Source: Candidatus Edwardsiibacteriota bacterium (lineage in GTDB: Bacteria; Edwardsbacteria; AC1; EtOH8). Taken from it: a stretch of DNA of 64,000 nt. Location: positions 23,940-87,939 of the forward strand of contig JAGVNJ010000030.1 of assembly GCA_020053305.1 (NCBI GenBank), in the 5' to 3' direction. Under the pieces are notes generated by a model. That model saw nothing but the letters and a program-made list of their open reading frames with translations, made no database searches and was not told where the DNA came from. This document shows positions 28,059-38,107 of this stretch, in pieces (position 1 is the stretch's first letter; the number at the start of each line of letters is the position of its first letter). The position numbers and the translations under genes were made by a program.

Positions 28059-29056
28059 TTTACATCGACCTCCCTTAAGAAAGCAGCCGCCTCCTCGGGC
28101 GGGGTGGGGTTTATGTAGAATCCGGTGCCTCTTTCAAAGCCCGCCACCCTGGTTAAGCGGGGCATGATCTCTATATGCCAGTGATAGTGGTCAATTTTGG
28201 GCCGGTCGCAGGGGGCGGTGTGGAGGACCAGATTGTAGGGCGGGGTGTTGACCGAACGATTCATGCGCAATAGCGTTCCTTTAAGGATTTCGGCCAGTAT
28301 TTTCAAGTCAGGAATGGTAGTGTTTTCAAAGCTGGATAGATGATTTTTGGGCAATATCCATGTCTCGAAAGGAAACCGGGCGGCATAGGGAACGATACTG
28401 ACAAAACGGTCGTTCTCAATGACCAGCCTCCGGGCGTCCTCAATCTCTTGCTTGATGATATCACAGAATACGCAACGCTCTTTATATTTGTAATATTCCA
28501 GAGAGCCCTCCATCTCCTCCTTGATGGTCTTGGGGACGATGGGCGTGGCGATCAACTGGGAGTGGCTGTGTTCCATGGTAGCCCCGGCCCGGAACCCCTG
28601 GTTTTTGAAGATCATCAGGTATTTGAGCCGGATGTCGCGCTTCAAATCCTGCATCCGGGACACAAAGGCCTGCAGCAGATCCGCTATCTGACCGGTTTCC
28701 ATATCGGCCAGATGAAGGTCATGCACCGGGGTTTCGATGAAAATCTCATGGGCCCCGATGCCGGTCATTTTGTCGTAAAGACCTTCGCCGGATTTATCCA
28801 ACTGACCTTCAACCCGGAGGGCGGGAAACTTGTTGGGTACCACCCGCAATTGCCAGCCCGGGCCGTTGGGAGGGGAACCGGGCGGCCGGGCGGCCATGAT
28901 CTCCGGGGGAGTAAGCGCTTCGTTCCCATAGCAAAAAGGACACCCCCCTTTTTTGGTTGGCTCCGGTACTACTTCGTAATCAACCGGACGTTTGCCTCTT
29001 TCGGTGGAGATGATGACCCAACGGCCGATGATGGGATCTTTTCTTAATTCAGGCAT
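28055..29056 (-). CDS. galT: Galactose-1-phosphate uridylyltransferase
   Basis: RKDPIIGRWVIISTERGKRP, CPFCYGNE, HWHIEIMPR. Confidence 0.92.
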   Translation of the reverse strand: MPELRKDPIIGRWVIISTERGKRPVDYEVVPEPTKKGGCPFCYGNEALTPPEIMAARPPGSPPNGPGWQLRVVPNKFPALRVEGQLDKSGEGLYDKMTGIGAHEIFIETPVHDLHLADMETGQIADLLQAFVSRMQDLKRDIRLKYLMIFKNQGFRAGATMEHSHSQLIATPIVPKTIKEEMEGSLEYYKYKERCVFCDIIKQEIEDARRLVIENDRFVSIVPYAARFPFETWILPKNHLSSFENTTIPDLKILAEILKGTLLRMNRSVNTPPYNLVLHTAPCDRPKIDHYHWHIEIMPRLTRVAGFERGTGFYINPTPPEEAAAFLREVDVN

Positions 29057-29122
29057 AATTATATACTAATTTCTGAAATGCTTATGTTCATTATAGCCTA
29101 ATCCTTTTACCAAAGTCAATAA

Positions 29123-29160
29123 ATAAGAGGCTGGATGGATTGCCAGCCTCTTATTTATAT
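29123..29160 (-). terminator. Terminator hairpin
   Basis: AATAAGAGGCTGG-ATGGATTG-CCAGCCTCTTATT downstream of the PPIase gene. Confidence 0.7.
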
Positions 29161-29180
29161 TGTTGGGAAGTGTCTTTTAC

Positions 29181-30677
29181 TTATTTTCTGGGTTTAGCCT
29201 TCTTTTGGAGTTTTCCCTTGGGCTCCTGTTTTTCAACCGGAGTGTCTTCCATCTTGGCCGGCTCCGGAACTTCGATAAAATATTCTATCTTGGCCTCTTC
29301 CTTCAATCTCTTCAACAGTCCGTCATAAAGGGCCTGCTGGCGCTCCTTCTGGAGCTGCCCGCTTATCTGGCCCTGGACCTGCTGAAAATCCCTGACCCCG
29401 GCCTTGATCTTGTCATCGATGCGATAAATGGCGTATTTGGCAAAATATTTGACCGGTTTGATAGTGAATTTGCCGGCTTTCAGGCCGGAGGCGGCTTTGA
29501 AAACCTCCGGGGCCACCTGGTCCCTGTTCACCAGGCCCAGATCGCCGCCCTTATCCTTGCTGGCATCCAGAGATATCTTCCCGGCGATGGCGCTGAATGA
29601 TTCGGGCGCCGCTTTGATCTCCTCGATTATCTTCTTGGCCTCATCCTCTGACCCGATTACGATCCAGCTTAGGTGCAGCTTCTGGCCTTCCTTTTTTTCC
29701 AGCTTGACAACGGCATAGCGGGGCTCGGTCGGGATTATCTTGGAATATTGGCCCTTGGCGGTCTTGAACAGGGCCGGTTCCGGCGCAGGCTTCTGATCCT
29801 TATTGATCAGCCCCAGGCTGCCGTTGCTCCGGGCGTTGGGGGCAGTGGAGTATTTGGCTACCAATGTATCAAAGGGCTGGCCTTTTTTGGATTTCAATTC
29901 CTGGTATATCTTCTGGGCCTGGGCATAGTTGTCAACCAATATCTGGCTGGCCCTCACCTGCTCCGGGGTCTGGTACTCCTTGATGTTTTTTTTGTAGTAA
30001 TTCTTTACTTCCTTGTCGGAGGGCTGGGCCTTTTGGATGACCTCCTGGTCGTATAACCCCCTGATCAGCAGGTTCTGCTCGGTATCCTTGATCCGCTGAA
30101 AGGTCTCCGGGTTGTTGATGATCCCCTGCTTCTGGGCCTCGGCGTGAAGCAGCTGGCGCTCGATGAGCTGGTCCAGAAACCTCTTCCGTCCGGCGTCGCC
30201 CTCGAACTGGGTCCGGTAGTGGGAGGGGACCTTCTCCAGTTCGGCATCCAGCTCCAGCTTGGTCATGGGCTGTCCGTTGATGATGGCGGCATATTCCTTG
30301 AAATTCTTGTTGAAGCAACGGCCCACCCCTTCCAGGGAAAGGCTGTCTATGCCGGGGATGTCGGATTTGGCGTTTTTATAATCGGTGACCACCTTCTGGT
30401 AGTTCTCGGCGGAGGTCTGGAAATTGTTGGACCGCTCATAGGCCAGGGCCAGATAATAGGTATAATCCTTGGCCATTTTCGACTTGGGGTAGCTCTCCAG
30501 AAGCTTATGATATGCGGAGACGGCCTGGGGATAGTCCTGGTATTTCAGGCTCAGCTGGGCCATCTGCGCTAATAACATCTCGGGGTCTTCTTTGGGGGCT
30601 TTGTCCTTGGCGGCCAGGGCGCCTGCCGCGGTTAAGGCCAGGACCAAAATAAGCGCAAAGGTTCTCTTAAAGGCCAT
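29181..30677 (-). CDS. SurA/PpiC-type peptidyl-prolyl isomerase with N-terminal TPR-like region
   Basis: Signal peptide from 30677; two parvulin segments (VRASQILVDNYAQAQKIYQELKSKKGQPFDTLVAKYS, LHLSWIVIGSEDEAKKIIEEIK). Confidence 0.85.
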   Translation of the reverse strand: MAFKRTFALILVLALTAAGALAAKDKAPKEDPEMLLAQMAQLSLKYQDYPQAVSAYHKLLESYPKSKMAKDYTYYLALAYERSNNFQTSAENYQKVVTDYKNAKSDIPGIDSLSLEGVGRCFNKNFKEYAAIINGQPMTKLELDAELEKVPSHYRTQFEGDAGRKRFLDQLIERQLLHAEAQKQGIINNPETFQRIKDTEQNLLIRGLYDQEVIQKAQPSDKEVKNYYKKNIKEYQTPEQVRASQILVDNYAQAQKIYQELKSKKGQPFDTLVAKYSTAPNARSNGSLGLINKDQKPAPEPALFKTAKGQYSKIIPTEPRYAVVKLEKKEGQKLHLSWIVIGSEDEAKKIIEEIKAAPESFSAIAGKISLDASKDKGGDLGLVNRDQVAPEVFKAASGLKAGKFTIKPVKYFAKYAIYRIDDKIKAGVRDFQQVQGQISGQLQKERQQALYDGLLKRLKEEAKIEYFIEVPEPAKMEDTPVEKQEPKGKLQKKAKPRK

Positions 30678-30733
30678 AGTGGGCTCCTTCGTTAGGTTTA
30701 GGTTTAGTTGGTTAATATTTATTGTTAAAAAAT

Positions 30734-31333
30734 CTAATGGAAGAATAGGTGCATCACTGCCCCCGAGGCCAGGGGTATCCGGATATTGTCGTCCAAAGGA
30801 ATGGGCAGAATTTCCACCACCGCCGCGGCCCCGGCCCCGGCAGCCATCTCCCAAAAGGTAAGGTCGGTCCCCGGCAGGTGCATTATTATCAGGCCGATGA
30901 TCAGGCAGCCCGCCAGCCCGGCCCCGGCCCCCTCGAATGATTTCTCAAAAAATTTGGTCCGGCCGACGCTCCGGCCCACCAGGGCCGCCAGGGAATCCCC
31001 GACTATCAGGTAGGAGATGGCCAGTATTGCGATGGAATCCCTGAAAAGCGTGAAGCAGGCCAGGGAGGAGAGCATCAGGTAGGTGGCCCCGGTCAGGGCC
31101 GAGATCTCGTGTTTTCTTAACAGGGGGCCGAATATGTCCAGGAATATTATTTTAATGAACAGGTGCTTGAGGCGGATGATATCCACCACCAGGATGGCCA
31201 CGGCGATAGCGGCGATTATCCATTTGGCCAGAACGGTCAGGTGGAGCAGCATGAAGACATAGTATAGACCCGGAAGGGCCAGGCCGGCCAGTATATGGAA
31301 AGCCTTGCGCCGTATTTCACGTTGAATGATCAT
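30734..31333 (-). CDS. Dolichol/phytol-kinase-like (SEC59/CTP-dependent) membrane protein
   Basis: REIRRKAFHILAGLALPGLYY, YLIVGDSLAALVGRSVGRTKFFEKSFEGAGAG, polytopic. Confidence 0.75.
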   Translation of the reverse strand: MIIQREIRRKAFHILAGLALPGLYYVFMLLHLTVLAKWIIAAIAVAILVVDIIRLKHLFIKIIFLDIFGPLLRKHEISALTGATYLMLSSLACFTLFRDSIAILAISYLIVGDSLAALVGRSVGRTKFFEKSFEGAGAGLAGCLIIGLIIMHLPGTDLTFWEMAAGAGAAAVVEILPIPLDDNIRIPLASGAVMHLFFH

Positions 31334-31356
31334 CAGGCGGCGTCAAATCAAAATTG

Positions 31357-32340
31357 TCAAAATGTGAATGCACCGGAGAGCCGGGTGGAGCTTTCCAGAT
31401 ATTTATGGGCCATATAGGCGTAATCGAAATTGAAGCGCCCCAGTTTCAGCCCGGCTCCGGCGGTGAACCGGCCCTGATCCCCGCCCAATCTTAAAGCGAT
31501 CCTTTTTTTCAGCCAGTATTCCAGACCCAAATGAAGGTCCAGGCTCATGCTGCCCAGGTGGTAATTGGCGGCGGATTGCCGTCCCTCAAACCTGAAATCG
31601 CCGCCCAGAGCCAGGGCCATGGGCCTTTCTCCGGCGATGGAGGGGTGGTAGGAAGCTCCCAGCCTTACGGTGGGAGTAATCACCTCCTTGGTGCCGTTAT
31701 CCCAAGCCAGATAGGTGGTGGTCAGATCCTGCAGATTAATACCAAACTTTATCTTTTCCCTCCAGGCGGTCATCAACCCGGCATCCAAGCCCAATCCCCA
31801 GGCCGAGCTGGGCCCCACTGATTTATTGACGAATTTCAGATTCAGCCCCCAGCGGGTGTCCGGGTTATATTTACGGCTATAATTCAGCAATAAGGCCGAT
31901 TCCACATCATCATTGTAGATGATCTTGGAATAATCCAGCCGCTCTCCGGCATCCATTATGCCGTTGTTGTTCAGGTCTATCAAGGCCTCGCTGGTGTAGG
32001 GAATGTCCTTGACAGACAACCGGATATATACCAGCCCCAGAGCGTATTGCCCCATCGGCCGGGAATATCCCAGGGCATCGTGGGCCACCAGCGAACTGAA
32101 ATTATTGGAATGTGCGAAGATTATCTGATGGCCGGCCGAAAAAGTCCCGGCCGGGTTCCAGTAGCCGGCAAAGGCATCACTGGCGATGGATACATAAGCT
32201 CCGCCCATGCCCATGGCGGCCGATCCCAGGCCGATATTCAGAAATTCACCGGCATATTTTGAGGCAATTGCCGGGAAGGGCAGGGATAAGAAGCAAATAA
32301 TGATGAATTTTATTATTTTCCGTATCATGACTTTAGACAA
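31357..32340 (-). CDS. PorV/PorQ-family protein
   Basis: YAGEFLNIGLGSAAMGMGGAYVSIASDAFAGYWNPAG signature. Confidence 0.82.
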   Translation of the reverse strand: MSKVMIRKIIKFIIICFLSLPFPAIASKYAGEFLNIGLGSAAMGMGGAYVSIASDAFAGYWNPAGTFSAGHQIIFAHSNNFSSLVAHDALGYSRPMGQYALGLVYIRLSVKDIPYTSEALIDLNNNGIMDAGERLDYSKIIYNDDVESALLLNYSRKYNPDTRWGLNLKFVNKSVGPSSAWGLGLDAGLMTAWREKIKFGINLQDLTTTYLAWDNGTKEVITPTVRLGASYHPSIAGERPMALALGGDFRFEGRQSAANYHLGSMSLDLHLGLEYWLKKRIALRLGGDQGRFTAGAGLKLGRFNFDYAYMAHKYLESSTRLSGAFTF

Positions 32341-32396
32341 TGGATATCTTATAAAAGTTTAACAAGTTTTAACATTTAATGATAATTCATAAAAGC

Positions 32397-34688
32397 CTAT
32401 TTGTCAAGATATAACGACAGCTTTGTCCCAGCCGCTCCGTTCTTTTTAGGGGCATAAGCTATGCCCATGATAAACCTAAGCAGTTCCGGATCTTCGGTCA
32501 GATCACCCTTTAATAATACGGTTTTCATGGCTGTTAAGCCGGCCAGACTATCCCGGTTGACAGACAGGGCTGTGGGGAAATCAGGGAATGCCAGGAGAAA
32601 TTTTTTCAAAGCCGTTCTTTCGGAGGCGGACATGCTGTCTCCGGCGATTATCAATAATTTGGAATACTTGTAGCCCAGCGAAGGAGAAAGACTGTCTACG
32701 GCTGTTTTATTGACCACCAGGCCCTTCTCCCGGGCCAGTTTCCCGGCTGATACCGATCTTGCCGAGTTGTTCCTGCCGGGCTGCACCGCGATCAGCAGGT
32801 CGCCGCCGGCCCTGAACGGCTGAAGGACCCGGAAGGGGTTCTCGGCGTAGGGGCGGGGGTAATAATTGAACACCACCACCTGGTCCCGGTGATCAGCACT
32901 TCCCCAGGTAAGGCGATAGGCCACCATTCCGCGGGTTGGTGCTTTACCCAGGATAATAGTAGTATCAGTTATGTCATCGGAAAGCTTAATGGCTTTGACC
33001 CTGCCTGGTGTGGCAGTGGTCAAGGGCTCGATAAAGATACTATCCACAGGTCGGTTAATCTTGATATAAAGCCCGGCTTTTCCGGCTGCAAAGACCATTC
33101 TGGAATCTATGGGCAATGTGCCCAGCTCCTGCCTGACCTTCGAGAAGGCCGCGGCTCCCACGATCAGCCACTCCTGGCTGGAGTGCGGGCCCTTGCGGCC
33201 CCTAATCCCTCTGAACAAATCGTGCCAGAAAAGTCCCTTTACCCGCCCGCCGTCGGTGGTGCCCTTGATGGCGTCGGTCAAACGCCAGTAGAATTCTTCG
33301 GGGGCGGCAGGGACGGTGCTTTTCTGCAACAATACCCAGTCTATTTGTTGGCCGGCCATCATCTGAACCTCATCACCTTTGAGATATTTGGACCAGACAT
33401 TGGTCATCTCAAAACATTGCTGGGCGTTGGATTCGTAGATCATCATGGCATCCAGGTCCAGACCGGCATCGTTCATCATCGGCGGGTCCTGGCCGTGCTC
33501 GTGGCCCTTGTCCCAGCCCAGGGTAAAGCCCCATACCGGCTTGGTTACCCCGGCCTCGGCTATCAGTTTTTCCACCGCGGTGGCCGAGCGATGGGCCTGC
33601 CACCACTGCCAGCGGGCCCGGATGGGCCTGTCGGACATCGGTTTCACCTGCCGGGCTACCCACAGTATCCGGTCCTTTTTGCTCCACTTGTTCCAACCGG
33701 CCGGTTTCTCGATATTCATCTGCTCCACGAAGGCGTCCACCGTCTCGTACCCTCCGGCGCCCGGCCGGATATAATCCAGCCCGATGAAGTCCACGTTGGG
33801 GTCCTCTTGCAGCAGCTTCAATATCATTACAATATCGGCCCGGCGTTTGGCATCATCCAGATTAACGTGATGGTTGGGATAAACCCGGCCGTTCTTGGCC
33901 TCCAGCGAGTAATCGTATTTCAATTTCCTCAAGGGCTTGCCCCATAAAAGATAGCTGCCTACATATCCGCCGAATTGCAAACCCTGTTTGTGGCACTCCT
34001 CGGCCAGCTTGGGGAACACCTTGAAATTCTCCTTGATCCAGGGGTTTTTGTCATTGATCCCGGGATAATCCTCAATAGTCCAGCCCACCGAATACCAGAC
34101 AGCATCGGCCCCCAAATATTTGGCCCAATCGGCAAAATTGGTCCAGTGCCGCTGGTTTTTAACCGGAGAGGGAAGCTTGGCGTTGAGCATATTCCCGGCG
34201 CTCTCTATGGTCATGGCGCAGAATCCGTCGGGTATGGTCTGGGGAGTGCGGGATTTGATCACGAAAGCAGTAGAGTCTGAAAGTAGTAAAGTAGTAACGT
34301 AGGATGATAGCAAAGTAATAGAGTCCACCTTGGCTTGTTTGGAGGTAACCGAGAGCACGGCCTGGTAGCTGCCCAGCGGCGGGTTCCAGGGCATGGCCCA
34401 AGTGCCGCGCCAGATACTGTCCTTTTTGTCGTAGCGTAAAGCAATTTCTGCGCAATTGCCAACCCCGGATATCAGGCTGTCGCCGTGACGGAAGGATACT
34501 TGCAAAGAGGCGGAGTCGGGGTTTACCTTAAGCCGGGAATCCGGCTTAAGGCTCAGATTGACGATCTGATAGCGGTAGTATTCCCCTTGGTCTGTTTTAA
34601 GATAAGATGCTTTATTCCCGGCATTGTCAAGGCCTGCAGTCAGTATAACAATGGCGGACAGGCAGGAGAAAAGGGTGATCTTGTGCAT
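32397..34688 (-). CDS. Secreted GHL10/DUF187-like putative glycoside hydrolase
   Basis: TIM-barrel-like segments (WAKYLGADAVWYSVGW, LAEECHKQGLQFGGYVGSYLLWG, EDPNVDFIGLDYIRPG). Confidence 0.5.
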   Translation of the reverse strand: MHKITLFSCLSAIVILTAGLDNAGNKASYLKTDQGEYYRYQIVNLSLKPDSRLKVNPDSASLQVSFRHGDSLISGVGNCAEIALRYDKKDSIWRGTWAMPWNPPLGSYQAVLSVTSKQAKVDSITLLSSYVTTLLLSDSTAFVIKSRTPQTIPDGFCAMTIESAGNMLNAKLPSPVKNQRHWTNFADWAKYLGADAVWYSVGWTIEDYPGINDKNPWIKENFKVFPKLAEECHKQGLQFGGYVGSYLLWGKPLRKLKYDYSLEAKNGRVYPNHHVNLDDAKRRADIVMILKLLQEDPNVDFIGLDYIRPGAGGYETVDAFVEQMNIEKPAGWNKWSKKDRILWVARQVKPMSDRPIRARWQWWQAHRSATAVEKLIAEAGVTKPVWGFTLGWDKGHEHGQDPPMMNDAGLDLDAMMIYESNAQQCFEMTNVWSKYLKGDEVQMMAGQQIDWVLLQKSTVPAAPEEFYWRLTDAIKGTTDGGRVKGLFWHDLFRGIRGRKGPHSSQEWLIVGAAAFSKVRQELGTLPIDSRMVFAAGKAGLYIKINRPVDSIFIEPLTTATPGRVKAIKLSDDITDTTIILGKAPTRGMVAYRLTWGSADHRDQVVVFNYYPRPYAENPFRVLQPFRAGGDLLIAVQPGRNNSARSVSAGKLAREKGLVVNKTAVDSLSPSLGYKYSKLLIIAGDSMSASERTALKKFLLAFPDFPTALSVNRDSLAGLTAMKTVLLKGDLTEDPELLRFIMGIAYAPKKNGAAGTKLSLYLDK

Positions 34689-34707
34689 GTTGTTCGGCTT
34701 GATGTCC

Positions 34708-34965
34708 TTATTTCTGTTTTTGATATTTGATCTTGAGCGCCAGCAGTATCAGGTTCAACGATATGGTGGCCAGGTTGGCGATGATGATGGGCATCTGCCG
34801 GATCATGAACCCGTAGACGGTCCACAGGGAAAGGCCGATTATCATCAATATCAAAAACCAGATATTGAAATCATCCATGTGCTTGGTTTTCAGACTTTTT
34901 ATTACCTGAGGCAGAAAGCTGAGGGTGGTCAGAAAACCTGCCAGTAGCCCAATAATTTTAATCAC
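34708..34965 (-). CDS. SemiSWEET-like / PQ-loop small membrane protein
   Basis: VIKIIGLLAGFLTTLSFLPQVIKSLKTKHMDDFNIWFL; GTG start at 34965 preferred. Confidence 0.8.
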   Translation of the reverse strand: MIKIIGLLAGFLTTLSFLPQVIKSLKTKHMDDFNIWFLILMIIGLSLWTVYGFMIRQMPIIIANLATISLNLILLALKIKYQKQK

Positions 34966-35079
34966 AGATGTTCTCCGTTGAAGTTCATTATGCAGTATTG
35001 GAAACGGCGAAAAAATGCAGCCTGTCATACATTCAATCTGTTGGGCAAGTGCGTGTTCTCAGTATGACGATCGATGGAC

Positions 35080-35967
35080 CTACTGGGTGTCCAGGATGAT
35101 GGGCAGGCCGTCCTTGCCGGCGCCGATGACTATGACCTTGGCGTTGGGCGAGGTGGCCAGCTTCTCGGTGGCCTCGATGCCTTTCCACCGCAGCAGCGGC
35201 TGGCTGATGCCCTGGGCCACAATGTTCTGGAAGTCGGAGATGCCCTTGGCCTCGATGCGTTTTCTTTCGGCTTCCTGTTTTTCTTTCATGAGCACGAATT
35301 CCATGCGCTGGCTTTCTTGTTCCGCCTTGAGCTTCTCTTCGACGGCATCAGTCACTTTCTTTGGCAGCGTGATGTTTCTCATGGGGGTATTTTCCACGAT
35401 TATTCCTCGTCCCGCCACCAGTTTCTCCAGATCCGTCAGGATGGTCTTGGCTAAAAGTTCCCGCTGGGAAGTGTAGAGGGCCTTGGCCTCGTACCCGGCA
35501 GTTACCCCCCGGCAAACCGAGCGGAATTGCGGGGCCAACAATATCTCCTGGTATTCCAGGCCTACCGTCTTGTACACCTCGGCCGCCTTATCCGGGTCTA
35601 GGTGGAATAGGGCACTGACGCTGATTTTGACGGTCAGCCCTTCCTTGGAGGGCACCTCCATGTCCTCATACAACTGCTGGGTCTTGATGGACATCTTGGC
35701 GATCCGGGCCAGCGGGTTGCGCAAGTTGATCCCGGCCTTAAGGGTCTTGGTGGATACGTGCCCGAAGAAGTCCACCACGCCCACGTGGCCGGCCGGGATG
35801 ACGGTCAGCATCTGGAAGATGGCGACTATCAAAAAGAATACGGCCACGATGCCGGAGACAGCCCTGTTCTTGGCAAAGGCCTCGTTGAACTGCTTGGTCT
35901 TCTGCCCGGCCGAGTACCACATGAAACCGGCCGCGATAGCGATGATCAGTGTGAATATGAAAAACAT
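35080..35967 (-). CDS. SPFH/prohibitin-like band-7 protein
   Basis: N-terminal TM; PAGHVGVVDFFGHVSTKTLKAGINLRNPLARI; EAERKRIEAKGISDFQNIVAQGISQPLLRWKGIEATEKLATSPNAKVIVIG. Confidence 0.88.
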   Translation of the reverse strand: MFFIFTLIIAIAAGFMWYSAGQKTKQFNEAFAKNRAVSGIVAVFFLIVAIFQMLTVIPAGHVGVVDFFGHVSTKTLKAGINLRNPLARIAKMSIKTQQLYEDMEVPSKEGLTVKISVSALFHLDPDKAAEVYKTVGLEYQEILLAPQFRSVCRGVTAGYEAKALYTSQRELLAKTILTDLEKLVAGRGIIVENTPMRNITLPKKVTDAVEEKLKAEQESQRMEFVLMKEKQEAERKRIEAKGISDFQNIVAQGISQPLLRWKGIEATEKLATSPNAKVIVIGAGKDGLPIILDTQ

Positions 35968-36140
35968 GGGGGACCTCCTTTAATGTTTAGATGGTAAATA
36001 GGCAAAATGATTTGGGATAGGATTATACTAATATCTTTCTGTATTTATGTCGCAGCTTATCGGTCGCCGCGCTTGAGTCAGCGATACCATGAATGATATC
36101 GCTGGTTATCATCAAGACTTTTATCAAAGTTTGCAAAACT

Positions 36141-36259
36141 CAACCCCGGCCCTTCTCTTAAAAGAGAAGGGTGCAGGGATAGGTTGGTAAACCTGGATTC
36201 CGACCTCTCCCTGCCTGGCGGCATCCCTCTCCGCTGCGGAGAGGGAGTGAGGGGGAGGT
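36141..36259. repeat. Two small stem-loop repeats in tandem
   Basis: CAACCCCGG-CCCTTCTCTTAAAAGAGAAGGG...GGTTG (36141-36186) and ACCTCTCC...CCCTCTCCGCTGCGGAGAGGG...GGGGAGGT (36203-36259). Confidence 0.65.
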
Positions 36260-36434
36260 TCAGGAATGACAAACTGGGATTGCCTCGTTAGAAGAGCAGG
36301 ATGTCTTCTCGCAATGACGAAAATATCTGTGTGCCTTCTGTGTGTTTTGTGATTAAATCCTGGATTCCTGTCTGCACAGGAATGACACGGGACAATAATG
36401 TTAGTGTCTTTTCGTGTGTTTCGTGGGCAAGGTG

Positions 36435-37460
36435 TTATTCCAGCTTTGCCCCGCAGTCATTGCAGAACTTGCTGCCGGCCGCCACCGGCTTGCCGCACTT
36501 GGGGCAGGGGGTGGTGGCCGGGGCCACCGCCATCGGGCCGCCGCAGTTGGAGCAGAACTTGGCGGTGGTCTGGTTCTGGGTGCCGCACTTGGGGCAGGCG
36601 GCCATAGGTCCGCTGGCCATGGCCTGCTGCAGCATACCGGGCATCATCATCCCCATGCCTATTCCGGCGCCCATGCCTACCCCGGCGCCGGCCGCTCCGC
36701 CCTCCTGTTTGGCGGCGTCTCCCATGGCATTGGCCGCCTTGAATTTCATATACTGGTTAAGATCGCCTACTGCGGCCATCCCCGCCCGCTCGTCCATCCG
36801 GGCCTGAACCTCCGGCGGGGGGGTGATGGCGCTGATGTACAGGTCCACCATCTCCAGGCCGTACTTGCCGAAATCCTCCTGCAGTCTTGCTTTCAGTCCG
36901 GTGCCCAGTTCGTCGTAATGCTGGGCCACGTCCAGAATGGTCTTGTAATTCTCGCCCAGGTAATCGGCCAGCCGGGAGACGATCACGTTCTTCAAAAAGC
37001 CGTCCACCTGCTCGGTGGTATACAAACCCTGGGTGCCCACCATCTTGTTGACGAAAAGCTGGGGATCCTTGATCCGGGTGGAGTAGATGCCGAAGGAGCG
37101 CAGGCGGATCATCTGCAGTTCGCTGTCGCGGAAGGGGATGGGCTCTGAGGTGCCCCATTTCATATCGGTGAAGACCTTGGAGTTGACAAAATAGACCTCC
37201 ACCCTGAAGGGGCTCTTGCCGTCGAATATCCCTTTGAGCATTCCGGTCAGGATTGGCAGGTTCATGGTGGTCAGCGTATGGCGGCCGGCCCCGAAGACGT
37301 CAAGCGCCTTGCCGTCCCTGAAGAAAACCGCCTGCTGGCTCTCCCGGACCACCAGCTGGGAGCCGATCTTGGTCTCGCCCGAGCCGTCCTCGGGAACCCG
37401 GTGTACCAGATGATTGCCGGTATTGTCAAAATATTCTATGACTTCCATAATCTTGGCCAT
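36435..37460 (-). CDS. SPFH-domain protein with two C-terminal zinc ribbons
   Basis: SPFH body (SQLVVRESQQAVFFRDGKALDVFGAGRHTLTTMNLP) and CPKCGTQNQTTAKFCSNCG...CPKCGKPVAAGSKFCNDCG. Confidence 0.88.
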   Translation of the reverse strand: MAKIMEVIEYFDNTGNHLVHRVPEDGSGETKIGSQLVVRESQQAVFFRDGKALDVFGAGRHTLTTMNLPILTGMLKGIFDGKSPFRVEVYFVNSKVFTDMKWGTSEPIPFRDSELQMIRLRSFGIYSTRIKDPQLFVNKMVGTQGLYTTEQVDGFLKNVIVSRLADYLGENYKTILDVAQHYDELGTGLKARLQEDFGKYGLEMVDLYISAITPPPEVQARMDERAGMAAVGDLNQYMKFKAANAMGDAAKQEGGAAGAGVGMGAGIGMGMMMPGMLQQAMASGPMAACPKCGTQNQTTAKFCSNCGGPMAVAPATTPCPKCGKPVAAGSKFCNDCGAKLE

Positions 37461-37519
37461 CGTTGCTCCTAAAGTTTAAAAGGTTTTACAAGTTCAAACT
37501 GTTTAAACGTTTAAACCGC

Positions 37520-38014
37520 TTAAACAGTAGTAGTGATCGCTTCATGCCGGGCATTCAGCCTGTTGTCAAATTTTCTCAGGTCCTCCAGCAGGGCTTTCAG
37601 TATCGAAACCTCCGGTTTGATCACCGAGACCTTGCTCTTCAGGTCCATGATATGCTGGGACAGGTCCATGTCGAACTGATATAGGGCGGCCAAGTGCGGC
37701 TCCAGCACTTTATTGCTGTCGAAGAACCCGGCATAGCCGTAATCGGCGTATTTAAGCCGGTCGATGACCTTCTCCAGCGTTTTGGTTATGGATGAGGCGT
37801 CCGACATCATCTCCAGATGCCCCTTTTGCTTGGACATATCGGCTATGAAGCGGTCGAAGGCCGATTTGACCTCGTCCAACTGTCCGGCCAGATGCAGGCG
37901 CAGGACCTTGTCGGTATTGCGGCGCGATTCCTTCTCGGCATAGCCACCGTATCCTGGGACTATCCGGAACATCTTTTCCATGAAGTTTCTTACTTTATCG
38001 CTGGCATCCGACAT
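37520..38014 (-). CDS. Hypothetical coiled-coil protein in the SPFH cluster
   Basis: 164 aa, helical; same strand and directly upstream of the zinc-ribbon SPFH gene. Confidence 0.6.
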   Translation of the reverse strand: MSDASDKVRNFMEKMFRIVPGYGGYAEKESRRNTDKVLRLHLAGQLDEVKSAFDRFIADMSKQKGHLEMMSDASSITKTLEKVIDRLKYADYGYAGFFDSNKVLEPHLAALYQFDMDLSQHIMDLKSKVSVIKPEVSILKALLEDLRKFDNRLNARHEAITTTV

Positions 38015-38107
38015 GGCGGGCCTCCTTTATCTTGGGGTTAGATTTAATTACAGTTTTTATTACTATGGCAATTAAATAGATCAATAATCCTTATCCATTT
38101 TTCGAAC

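Noticed and set aside
32889-33947. 352-aa plus-strand ORF opposite the GHL10-like gene
   Set aside because: Antisense of a better-supported secreted protein; composition typical of shadow ORFs.
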